DNA of 64,000 nucleotides from Pareuzebyella sediminis. Lineage in GTDB: Bacteria > Bacteroidota > Bacteroidia > Flavobacteriales > Flavobacteriaceae. Within the stretch, counting starts at the first letter, position 1. Each line of letters opens with the position of its first letter. The stretch covers positions 496,001 through 560,000 of the forward strand of contig NZ_VTZS01000002.1 of the NCBI RefSeq assembly GCF_008367235.1, read 5' to 3'. A program made the translations under genes and the position numbers. The notes under the pieces are model-generated. The model was not told where the DNA came from and did not search any database. It saw only the letters and a program-made list of their open reading frames with translations. Positions 55,434 through 63,663 of this stretch are shown here, piece after piece.

Positions 55434-56879
55434 ATGAAATTAACTAGAGAATATACGGACAATCTCAATAGGTTGCCCATAAAAGTACTACAATTTGGGG
55501 AGGGTAATTTTTTAAGGGCTTTTGTCGAATATGCATTTCAAAAATTGAACCAAGAAGTCGGTTTCAATGCCGGTATCGCTGTTGTTCAGCCGATTGCCAA
55601 GGGTATGGTTACCTTGTTGAACGATCAAGACGGGCTTTACACCCTATTTACCAAAGGAATTAAAAATGGTAAGGAAGTTGAAGAAAAGGAGCTCATCACC
55701 AATATCGTAAAAGGTGTTGACCCTTACGCAAATTTTGAGGAATTTCTAAGTCTTGGACGAGAGGAAAGTCTAGAGTTCATTATTTCCAATACCACTGAGG
55801 CAGGTATCGCTTTTGTGAAGAGCGACAGACCCGACATGAAGCCTCCTTCCTCTTTTCCTGCGAAGTTGACCGTATTGCTCTTGGAGCGCTTTACGTATTT
55901 TAACGGGGATATGGATAAAGGGCTAACTATAATACCATGCGAGCTGATCAATTATAATTCAGATACGCTCAAGAAAATAGTACTTGAATATGTCACATTG
56001 TGGAATTTATCGGAGACCTTCAAGGATTGGTTGATACGTTCCTGCACTTTTCATAATACACTCGTTGATCGAATCGTGCCCGGATACCCTAGAGACCAGA
56101 TTGAGGAATATAACGATCAATTAGATTACGAAGACCGACTTATTGTAAGTGCGGAAACCTTTTTTCTATGGGTTATTGAAGGAGATGACAGGCTAAAGGC
56201 CAAATTGCCTTTCGGGAACACGGACCTTGACGTGAAGATTGTCGACGATATGCAACCCTTCAGAACCCGAAAGGTGCGTATATTGAACGGAGCTCATACC
56301 ACCATGGTACCCTTCTCGCTATTGTTTGGCAATCAAACTGTAAAGGAGAGTGTTGAGGAGCCCTTTACCGGTCCATTTATACGGGCAGCGGTCTACGAAG
56401 AAATTATACCGACTTTGGATATGGAAAGGGACGAACTGGAAAAATTTGCCGATGCCGTTTTTGACCGTTTTCGAAATCCTTTTATCAAGCACCAGCTTTC
56501 GAGTATTGCATTAAATTCCATATCAAAATTTAAGGTGCGTGTACTTCCCAGCATTTTGACGTACATAGAGCGAAAAAATGAGCTGCCCCAACATTTGGTG
56601 TATGCTTTCGCATGCTTGATTCGATTCTATAAAGGAAAATGGAAGAATCATGATTTACCGGTCAACGATGATGAAGACACCATTGCCGAAATGGTTCAAA
56701 TATGGCAGATGGACTCTTACAGCAGCGTCACCGAGGCAGTATTAAAGAAAACGGAATACTGGGATGCAGACTTGACCTTGGTTCCAAACTTAAAGGAGGC
56801 TGTTGCCCTTGCTCTGGAACATTTGGAAAAAGAAGGTGTTCAGCAGGGGTTCAAAAATTTTTCAGAAGCTTTAAAATAG
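55434..56879 (+). CDS. uxaB: Tagaturonate reductase (altronate oxidoreductase)
   Basis: A 481-residue mannitol-dehydrogenase-family enzyme that reduces D-tagaturonate to D-altronate with NADH. Nucleotide-binding N terminus VLQFGEGNFLRAFVEYAF; catalytic segment KVRILNGAHTTMVPF with Lys280, Asn285 and His288. Fructuronate reductase (UxuB) is a close relative, but the neighbouring altronate dehydratase favours UxaB. It is 27 bases after dctM and 7 before uxaA. Confidence 0.93.
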   Translation: MKLTREYTDNLNRLPIKVLQFGEGNFLRAFVEYAFQKLNQEVGFNAGIAVVQPIAKGMVTLLNDQDGLYTLFTKGIKNGKEVEEKELITNIVKGVDPYANFEEFLSLGREESLEFIISNTTEAGIAFVKSDRPDMKPPSSFPAKLTVLLLERFTYFNGDMDKGLTIIPCELINYNSDTLKKIVLEYVTLWNLSETFKDWLIRSCTFHNTLVDRIVPGYPRDQIEEYNDQLDYEDRLIVSAETFFLWVIEGDDRLKAKLPFGNTDLDVKIVDDMQPFRTRKVRILNGAHTTMVPFSLLFGNQTVKESVEEPFTGPFIRAAVYEEIIPTLDMERDELEKFADAVFDRFRNPFIKHQLSSIALNSISKFKVRVLPSILTYIERKNELPQHLVYAFACLIRFYKGKWKNHDLPVNDDEDTIAEMVQIWQMDSYSSVTEAVLKKTEYWDADLTLVPNLKEAVALALEHLEKEGVQQGFKNFSEALK

Positions 56880-56886
56880 ACAATCG

Positions 56887-58503
56887 ATGCAAACAAAGTT
56901 GATAAAAGTACATCCTGAAGATAACGTGGCCATAGCTCTTGTAGATTTGGTCCAAGGTGATCGAATTGCTTTTGAAGGGGAAGAGATAATCGTTTTGGCC
57001 GACACCAAGGCAAAACACAAAATTACCTTGGTAGACCTTTCGGCTGAAGATAAAATATATATGTACGGGGTTCTTGTCGGCAAGGCGGTTTCGAAGATAG
57101 ACCGCGGCGGATTGTTGACGACTGCGAACGTGAAGCATCAAAGTGATCCGGTACAGAAAAAAACAGCATCGATTTCTTATAGCCCACCGGATATTTCTAA
57201 ATGGAAGGATCGAACTTTTATGGGATACCATAGGCTAGACGGCCAAGTGGGTACGGCTAATATTTGGCTTTTTTTTCCTTTGGTGTTCTGTGAGAATAGG
57301 AATATCGAAGTCTTAAAGGATGTGTTCGAAAAAGAGCTATCGATCGGTAAGGCTAGCAAGCAAAGACAATTGCTTCGCAATCTGATTAGTGGGAAACCTG
57401 CTGAATTTGAAGATGGTAGCCTGTCGGAAAGGGCGGGAGCTTTTGATAATATCGAGGTGAAGTTCATTACCCATCAGGGCGGGTGCGGAGGTATTCGCCA
57501 AGATTCCGTGACCCTGGCTAAATTGCTTGCTGGTTATGTCAAAAACCCAAATGTCGCCGGGGCTACCGTACTTAGCTTGGGATGTCAGAATTTGCAGATC
57601 GATATTTTGAAAAACGCATTAAAGGATATCGACCCTGATATGCAGAAGCCCGTTTTGATTTACGAGCAACAGCAAATGGGAACGGTAGAACAGATGCTCA
57701 ATACTATAATTCAAGAATCATTTGAAGGTATCAAAAAGGCCAATGGAAATCAGCGTAAACCTGCATCTATATCAAAACTTAAGATGGGATTGGAATGCGG
57801 AGGATCTGATGGCTTTTCCGGAATTTCTGCCAATCCGGCTTTAGGGTATGCGTCCGATATTTTGGCCGCCGTTGGCGGTTCGCCTATACTTTCCGAGTTT
57901 CCGGAATTATGCGGGGTAGAACAAGAGCTGGTAAACCGTTGCGTAAATGATGAAGATGGCGAGCGTTTTATGCAGTTGATGAAGGCCTACGAAAATGCCG
58001 CTGAAGCTTCCGGTTCTGGTTTTGATATGAATCCTTCGCCAGGAAATATCAAAGATGGCCTGATTACCGACGCGATGAAATCGGCGGGTGCCGCAAAGAA
58101 GGGCGGAACATCACCTATTAAAGCTGTATTGGACTATGGGGAATACGTCACAGAACCTGGTCTTAACTTGCTTTGCACTCCGGGTAACGATGTAGAAAGT
58201 ACGACGGGTATGGTGGGCTCGGGAGCGAATATCGTAGTTTTTACCACAGGGCTTGGTACTCCGACGGGCAACCCAATAGCTCCAGTGTTGAAGGTATCCT
58301 CCAACACGGTACTTGCTGAACGTATGCCTGATATCATCGATATCGATACAGGCCCGGTAATACGAGGTGAAAAAACTATCCCTCAAATGGGCGAGGAGAT
58401 TTTGGAATACGTCATCAAAGTGGCCAGTGGTGAAATAGCTTCTAAAGCCGATCAGCTTGATCAGAATGATTTTATTCCTTGGAAGCGGGGAGTATCCCTT
58501 TAA
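56887..58503 (+). CDS. uxaA: Altronate dehydratase
   Basis: A 538-residue enzyme with an N-terminal SAF domain (about 8-85) and a C-terminal dehydratase domain, converting D-altronate to 2-keto-3-deoxygluconate with an iron cofactor. THQGGCGGIRQDS, GLECGGSDGFSGISANPALG and FTTGLGTPTGNPIAPV are family segments. It completes the galacturonate-to-KDG route. Last gene of the operon; its stop overlaps the stop of the convergent lacI by 4 bases. Confidence 0.96.
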   Translation: MQTKLIKVHPEDNVAIALVDLVQGDRIAFEGEEIIVLADTKAKHKITLVDLSAEDKIYMYGVLVGKAVSKIDRGGLLTTANVKHQSDPVQKKTASISYSPPDISKWKDRTFMGYHRLDGQVGTANIWLFFPLVFCENRNIEVLKDVFEKELSIGKASKQRQLLRNLISGKPAEFEDGSLSERAGAFDNIEVKFITHQGGCGGIRQDSVTLAKLLAGYVKNPNVAGATVLSLGCQNLQIDILKNALKDIDPDMQKPVLIYEQQQMGTVEQMLNTIIQESFEGIKKANGNQRKPASISKLKMGLECGGSDGFSGISANPALGYASDILAAVGGSPILSEFPELCGVEQELVNRCVNDEDGERFMQLMKAYENAAEASGSGFDMNPSPGNIKDGLITDAMKSAGAAKKGGTSPIKAVLDYGEYVTEPGLNLLCTPGNDVESTTGMVGSGANIVVFTTGLGTPTGNPIAPVLKVSSNTVLAERMPDIIDIDTGPVIRGEKTIPQMGEEILEYVIKVASGEIASKADQLDQNDFIPWKRGVSL

Positions 58504-59555
58504 TTTGTTGATTGAGGATTACTGGTTTGTACTTCTACGGTCAAGGTGGAAGAGGATTTTCTGATGTTCAAGGTGGGTTTCAACACCACTTTTTTCTCAA
58601 TATGTATCTCCTTTGAATCGATTTGCTCTAGAAATACCTGGGCGGCCGTCTTACCCATTAAAATCGGGCATTGATCGACCGAGCTTATCGGAAGTTCCAT
58701 AAATTGGGTAAAAGGTTCGTTACTGAAGCCGACCACACGAAAATCGGAGGGAATTTGCCTACCGATGCTCTTCAAATAGGTAATGGCTCCCAAAGCCCCA
58801 AAGTCGCTTGCTGAAAATATGGCGTCGGGTGGGTGGGATAGATCCAATAATTTTTTGGCCGCGTCTTTTCCCGCTTCAATATCACTTTTTAGGGCTACGA
58901 CATAATCAGGTTCAAAATGAAAGCCTTTATCGATCAAGGCCTGCTTATATCCCCTAAATCGATTTTCATAGATTTCTAAATTGCGGTCAACCGTTAAATG
59001 CGCAATTTTTGAACACCCCTGATCAATGAGGTGCATGGTTGCCATATAAGCGCCTTGGTAGTCATCTACGGTGACAGAACTCACCCCTTTCATGTTGGTT
59101 TTTCGGTCGAAAAAGATTAGGGGGATATTTTTATTAAGTACCTGTTGGAAGTGATCTAGGTTTTTAGTTTGGCGTGTGATGGAAATGAGTATACCATCCA
59201 CTTGGGCGTTCAATAAGTTCTGAACGGTATCACTTTCCTTTTTTCCATCCTCTAAAGTCTGGCAGATAATGACATGGTACCCTTGGGGATTTAGTTCCTC
59301 TTCTATTCCGCGAATAATGGTCGAGAAAAAACTTCGGTCAATATAGGGCACTATGACCCCCACATTTTTACTTTTTCCGCTTTTCAAGGCGACCGCCAAT
59401 TGGTTCTGTTTATAGTTCATTTTTTTGGCGGTCTTCAAAACCAATTGACGGGTAGCCTCGCTTATTCTGGGATTATTGTTCAATGCCCTCGATACGGTGG
59501 CCGCAGTAACGTTAAGCGCTTTGGCGATATCATAGATGGTCGTCTTTTTGCTCAT
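58500..59555 (-). CDS. LacI-family transcriptional regulator of the uronate island
   Basis: A 351-residue regulator: helix-turn-helix at about 4-50 (TIYDIAKALNVTAATVSRAL) followed by hinge helix (NQLAVALKSG) and a periplasmic-binding-protein-like effector domain to about 335. LacI proteins bind short palindromes with a central CG; GTAATCGATTAC fits this and occurs at this gene and at four other control sites of the island. It is probably a repressor released by a uronate pathway intermediate (KDG or a similar compound), which is inference. It likely controls itself through the site at 59610. Confidence 0.93.
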   Translation of the reverse strand: MSKKTTIYDIAKALNVTAATVSRALNNNPRISEATRQLVLKTAKKMNYKQNQLAVALKSGKSKNVGVIVPYIDRSFFSTIIRGIEEELNPQGYHVIICQTLEDGKKESDTVQNLLNAQVDGILISITRQTKNLDHFQQVLNKNIPLIFFDRKTNMKGVSSVTVDDYQGAYMATMHLIDQGCSKIAHLTVDRNLEIYENRFRGYKQALIDKGFHFEPDYVVALKSDIEAGKDAAKKLLDLSHPPDAIFSASDFGALGAITYLKSIGRQIPSDFRVVGFSNEPFTQFMELPISSVDQCPILMGKTAAQVFLEQIDSKEIHIEKKVVLKPTLNIRKSSSTLTVEVQTSNPQSTN

Positions 59556-59609
59556 TCAGTTTTTTCCGGAAAGTTGGTTATGTCTCACTAATATAGGTAT
59601 TTCATCTAT

Positions 59610-59621
59610 GCTATCGATTAC
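59610..59621. promoter_or_regulatory. Imperfect LacI operator upstream of lacI
   Basis: GCTATCGATTAC (GTAATCGATAGC on the minus strand) matches the consensus at 10 of 12 positions and lies 54 bases upstream of the lacI start, consistent with autoregulation. Confidence 0.6.
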
Positions 59622-59778
59622 ACAATACGTATTTTTTTGATGGGTCGAATAAGCACCCGAAGGATAAGTCAAAACGAAGCAGAACATTAGCTTCGAGAAA
59701 AATAGGACATAACATTCTTTTAATTTAAAATCATATCCGGCGCATTTTGTTAAAACCTTCGTTTTGAGACAAAAAGGC

Positions 59779-59809
59779 TTGTGGTATCTATAGATAATTC
59801 CTATTATTG
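59779..59809 (+). promoter_or_regulatory. Promoter of the GH28 operon
   Basis: TTG (59779-59781), 20 bases, then TATTATTG (59802-59809, one mismatch to TAnnTTTG). The LacI operator begins one base later, covering the expected transcription start. Confidence 0.55.
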
Positions 59810-59810
59810 G

Positions 59811-59822
59811 GTAATCGATTAC
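59811..59822. promoter_or_regulatory. Probable LacI operator (GH28 operon)
   Basis: A perfect GTAATCGATTAC, 21 bases before the chosen GH28 start and directly after a promoter-like element. It would lie inside the gene if the earlier in-frame start at 59781 were used, which argues for the later start. Confidence 0.8.
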
Positions 59823-59843
59823 ATTCATCAATTTCATATTAAA

Positions 59844-61280
59844 ATGGCATTCTTTCGAGCAGGGTATAATTTCAAGAAGACGACATTTCTATTATTTTTT
59901 TTGGGTGTTTGGTTATCCTGCAGACAAGAACCTAGTGTAAAGTCAGACTACTGGTCTGAAATGTCAAAAATTATCGATACGATCGTCGTTCCCGATTTCC
60001 CGGATAGCACTTTTAATATTATGGACTACGGTGCTGTTTCCGATGGCGTCTTTGACAATTCGCATGTTTTTGAAAGGGCCATTAAAGACTGCACAGATAA
60101 AGGAGGTGGTGTGGTCTTGGTGCCGGAGGGGAGCTATCTAACGGGACCCATTCATCTTCAAGACAATGTAAACCTTCACCTAAAAAAAGGTTCGGAAATT
60201 CTCTTTATAAGAGATTTTGACGCCTACGAACCACTGGTGCATACTTCTTTTGAAGGTACGGAACTGATGAATTTTTCGCCCTTGGTCTATGCCTACAAGA
60301 AGAAAAATATAGCCATAACCGGAGAAGGTATTTTAAACGGTCAGGCAGGAAACGATTTTTGGTGGCCGTGGAAAGGTTCGCCTGATTATGGTTGGGAAGA
60401 GGGTGAACCAAATCAATTGGCATCCTTAACGAGGTTAAAGGAAGAAATGTCTGAAAAAGGGGTGCGTGTATCCGATAGGGTCTTTGGTAAGGGTCATTAT
60501 TTGCGTCCTAGCTTTATTGAGCCTTTTGAATGTGAGAACGTTTTGATTCAGGGCATTAAAATTATAAATGCTCCTTTTTGGGTCATTCACCCCATAAAGT
60601 CAACCCACGTAACCGTTGACGGTGTGACAGTGGAAAGCCATGGCCCGAATAATGACGGTTGCGACCCAGAATATTCAAAAAATGTAATTATTAAAAATTC
60701 TACCTTCAACACGGGAGATGATTGCATTGCCATAAAATCCGGAAGAAATGAGGACGGCCGCCGGGTCGGTATCAAAAGCGAAAATATTATAGTGCAAAAT
60801 TGTAAAATGATCGATGGCCATGGAGGGGTGGTCATTGGAAGCGAGATTTCTGCCGGAGTCAAAAATGTATTCGTAGAAAACTGTGTAATGGATAGTCCGA
60901 ATCTAGACCGTGCCATTCGTATAAAGACCAATTCAAAACGAGGTGGTACCGTAGAGAATGTGTATGTCAGAAATCTCGAAGTGGGGCAAGTAAAGGAAGC
61001 CGTATTGAAAATCAACTTGTTTTATGGCATTTATGGGGTTCAAGAGGGGAATTTTATTCCAAAGGTCGATAACGTAGTCCTTGAAAATGTGAACGTCAAA
61101 AACGGAGGCAAATATGGTATCTTGGCCCAAGGATACAAGGAGAAGCCAATATCGAATATTACGTTCAAAGATGTAACAATAGCAAAGGTCGATTCCGTCT
61201 ATGCGCTTGAGAATGTAGTTAGACTGAACTTTATAAATTCAAGAATAAACGGAAAACAAATAACATCTCCCGTGGAATAG
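59844..61280 (+). CDS. GH28 polygalacturonase-type lipoprotein
   Basis: A 478-residue protein from the ATG at 59844, which yields a lipoprotein signal (lipobox WLSC); an in-frame GTG at 59781 would translate the operator. The parallel beta-helix of GH28 shows all active-site blocks: NNDGCDPE (Asp271, Asp274), GDDCIAIKSG (Asp292, Asp293), GHGG (His326) and AIRIKTN. It cleaves alpha-1,4-galacturonosyl bonds of homogalacturonan or rhamnogalacturonan; exo or endo action is not readable, though surface-bound GH28s of Bacteroidota are often exo-acting. First gene of an operon with DUF4861, GH105 and a GntP permease. Confidence 0.94.
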   Translation: MAFFRAGYNFKKTTFLLFFLGVWLSCRQEPSVKSDYWSEMSKIIDTIVVPDFPDSTFNIMDYGAVSDGVFDNSHVFERAIKDCTDKGGGVVLVPEGSYLTGPIHLQDNVNLHLKKGSEILFIRDFDAYEPLVHTSFEGTELMNFSPLVYAYKKKNIAITGEGILNGQAGNDFWWPWKGSPDYGWEEGEPNQLASLTRLKEEMSEKGVRVSDRVFGKGHYLRPSFIEPFECENVLIQGIKIINAPFWVIHPIKSTHVTVDGVTVESHGPNNDGCDPEYSKNVIIKNSTFNTGDDCIAIKSGRNEDGRRVGIKSENIIVQNCKMIDGHGGVVIGSEISAGVKNVFVENCVMDSPNLDRAIRIKTNSKRGGTVENVYVRNLEVGQVKEAVLKINLFYGIYGVQEGNFIPKVDNVVLENVNVKNGGKYGILAQGYKEKPISNITFKDVTIAKVDSVYALENVVRLNFINSRINGKQITSPVE

Positions 61281-61389
61281 CCTAAAAAGACAATATCGCT
61301 TGGTCGATTTTTTACATAGGTCAATTGGCGTAAATTAGTAGAACCATGGGTATTTATAATCTTCCCAAGAGTACATAAAAACAATAATA

Positions 61390-62376
61390 ATGATCATAAA
61401 TAAAATATGCGGCGTTCTGCTATTGGTTCTTTTTGTGCAATTATCCTGCAAGCAAAAGATATCCCAAAAACTCACCGAGCAAATAGACGGACCTTCTAAG
61501 ACCTATGCAGAAATTTCGATAAAGGAAGGTGGCCGATGGGAAGGTAGGAAATATGTAGGCGAAAACATTACATTTAAAAACGTAGACTTTTTAAGGGCCC
61601 CTGATAGCCTTACCGATCACTCCTATTATATTCGCTATGAAGGCCCGGGATGGGAAAGCAATAAAGTGGGCTACCGATTGTATCTTGACTGGAGAAATGC
61701 CATTGATATTTTTGGAAAGAAGGTCGATACCATGGTGCTTTCGCAGGTAGGGCGTGACAATTATGATTCGTACCACGAAAATGCCCCTTGGGGCCAAGAT
61801 ATTTTAAAAGCGGGCAAGTCGTTGGGTATCGGGTCGTATGGAAGGTACGATGGTACTACGACACATCACTTTCAAAAGGTCGATTCTACAACAGTGGCCA
61901 TTTCCAACGATTCGAACGCCTCCAGTGTTCTAGTAAATTACTATGGATGGAAGACCGACAATGTAGCGACAGATCTTAGCGCAAACTTGTCTATCGCCCC
62001 CGATTCAAGAATGACAAAGGCCACGTTGCAAACTTCAGAGGCCATTGAAGGTTTGGTCACGGGTATGGTAAAGTTTGAGGAAATAACACTTATGAAAAGC
62101 GATGATGATTCGGGCGGTTGGGCCTATATAGCGACCTACGGAGAGCAGACCCTGGTGCCCGATAAACTGGGTATGGCCCTATTTTATCGAAAAAAAGATG
62201 TCGAGAAGATGGTCGATGGAGAATTCGACCATTTACTGCAATTCAAGCCTACCACAGAACCCATATCCTACTACTTCTTGGGAGCTTGGGAACAGGAAAA
62301 GAACGGAATTACAAACAGACAACAATTCAAAGACTACTTAGAGACCCTTCTAACGGATTTCAACCGGCAGTCGTAA
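61390..62376 (+). CDS. DUF4861 lipoprotein (second copy)
   Basis: A 328-residue lipoprotein (LSC, Cys20), about 100 residues shorter than the copy at 40.2 kb. It shares WESNKVGYRLYLDWRNAIDI, PWGQDILKAGKSLGIGSYG and YYFLGAWEQEKNG with it, so these blocks mark the conserved core. It is followed 30 bases later by a GH105 gene, the same pairing as in the other operon. Activity unknown. Confidence 0.86.
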   Translation: MIINKICGVLLLVLFVQLSCKQKISQKLTEQIDGPSKTYAEISIKEGGRWEGRKYVGENITFKNVDFLRAPDSLTDHSYYIRYEGPGWESNKVGYRLYLDWRNAIDIFGKKVDTMVLSQVGRDNYDSYHENAPWGQDILKAGKSLGIGSYGRYDGTTTHHFQKVDSTTVAISNDSNASSVLVNYYGWKTDNVATDLSANLSIAPDSRMTKATLQTSEAIEGLVTGMVKFEEITLMKSDDDSGGWAYIATYGEQTLVPDKLGMALFYRKKDVEKMVDGEFDHLLQFKPTTEPISYYFLGAWEQEKNGITNRQQFKDYLETLLTDFNRQS

Positions 62377-62406
62377 TAGATATAAATCAACAATCATACT
62401 AAAATT

Positions 62407-63651
62407 ATGGGTAATCGAAATATGCAAAAGGCCTTGTTGGCCCTTGTTTTTTTAATGGGGATGCCATGGGGTTGTAAAACGGATAAAAAAGAGGATGCCT
62501 CGGGAGAAGGGCAGCATATAGAAAAAATCGTGTCCGAAGACCTTAAATGGTCGGAGCGCATGGCCCTTTCAGAGATACATCGTTTTCCGGACCCTACGTT
62601 GCTCGATTTTCAAGAAAAATCACGCTGGAGCTATACCAACGGACTCGTTTTACAGGCTATGTCAAGGGTGTATGAAAAATACCCGGACCAAAGAATTTAT
62701 GATTATATCTATGATTATGCCGATAGAATGGTCCATGCGGATGGTACGATCGAGACCTACAAATTGAGCAATTATAATCTTGATATGATCAAATCTGGTG
62801 ATGTTCTGTTCTATCTGTATGGCAGAAAGAAAGAGCAACGGTTCAAAATGGCGATGGATACCCTTCATACGCAACTGGAAGGTCAACCGGTCACTTCGGA
62901 AGGAGGGTATTGGCACAAAAAGAGATATCCCTTTCAAATGTGGATGGACGGCCTTTACATGGCGGAACCATTCCACGCCAAATATGCCAATACTTTTATG
63001 GACCAGCAGGAGGCCCAAAAAACATGGGATAAAATTGTATTGCAATTCGATCAGATCGAAAAGCATAATAGAGATCCTAAAACTGGATTGTATTACCACG
63101 GATGGGACGAAAGTAAGGAGCAACGCTGGGCAGATAAAACTACAGGGCTGTCCGAAAACTTTTGGTCGCGTGGGATGGGCTGGTACGGTATGGCCTTGGT
63201 GGATATTCTTGACTTCATTCCTGAGAGCCATCCAGGAAGGGAGCGTATTTTAGGGTATTTAAAACGGTATGCCGAAGCCATTGTCAGATACCAGGATGAT
63301 ACAGGTACTTGGTATCAAGTACTGGATATGCCGGACCGCGAAGGCAATTATCTTGAGGCGACCGGCTCCTGTATGTTTACCTACACCCTAGCAAAAGGGG
63401 TGAATAAAGGCTACCTCTCCGATACCTATATGGAAAGAGCAAAGAAAGGCTATGAGGGCATTTTAACCGAGTTTATAAGCGTCGAGGAGAACGGTATCGT
63501 GAATTTGAACAAGTGTTGTGGTGTGGCCGGTTTAGGTGGCGACCCCTACAGAGATGGCACTTTTGACTATTACATCAATGAAATCGTACGTGCGAACGAC
63601 CCCAAGGGTACAGGTCCTTTTATGATGGCTTCTTTAGAACTGGATCGATAA
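62407..63651 (+). CDS. GH105 unsaturated rhamnogalacturonyl hydrolase lipoprotein
   Basis: A 414-residue lipoprotein (lipobox PWGC, Cys23; Met1 or Met6 could start it). It has the YteR-like GH105 pattern FQMWMDGLYMAEPFHAKY with catalytic Asp181, TGLSENFWSRGMGWYGMALVDILD, and TGTWYQVLDMPDREGNYLEATGS. It releases the unsaturated galacturonate from rhamnogalacturonan oligosaccharides. It is the most typical GH105 of the three in the island. The GntP permease starts 12 bases later. Confidence 0.95.
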   Translation: MGNRNMQKALLALVFLMGMPWGCKTDKKEDASGEGQHIEKIVSEDLKWSERMALSEIHRFPDPTLLDFQEKSRWSYTNGLVLQAMSRVYEKYPDQRIYDYIYDYADRMVHADGTIETYKLSNYNLDMIKSGDVLFYLYGRKKEQRFKMAMDTLHTQLEGQPVTSEGGYWHKKRYPFQMWMDGLYMAEPFHAKYANTFMDQQEAQKTWDKIVLQFDQIEKHNRDPKTGLYYHGWDESKEQRWADKTTGLSENFWSRGMGWYGMALVDILDFIPESHPGRERILGYLKRYAEAIVRYQDDTGTWYQVLDMPDREGNYLEATGSCMFTYTLAKGVNKGYLSDTYMERAKKGYEGILTEFISVEENGIVNLNKCCGVAGLGGDPYRDGTFDYYINEIVRANDPKGTGPFMMASLELDR

Positions 63652-63663
63652 AACTCAACGATT

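Noticed and set aside
62798-63253. 151-codon frame inside the last GH105 gene
   Set aside because: It lies wholly within a gene with clear GH105 motifs and reads as a shadow frame.
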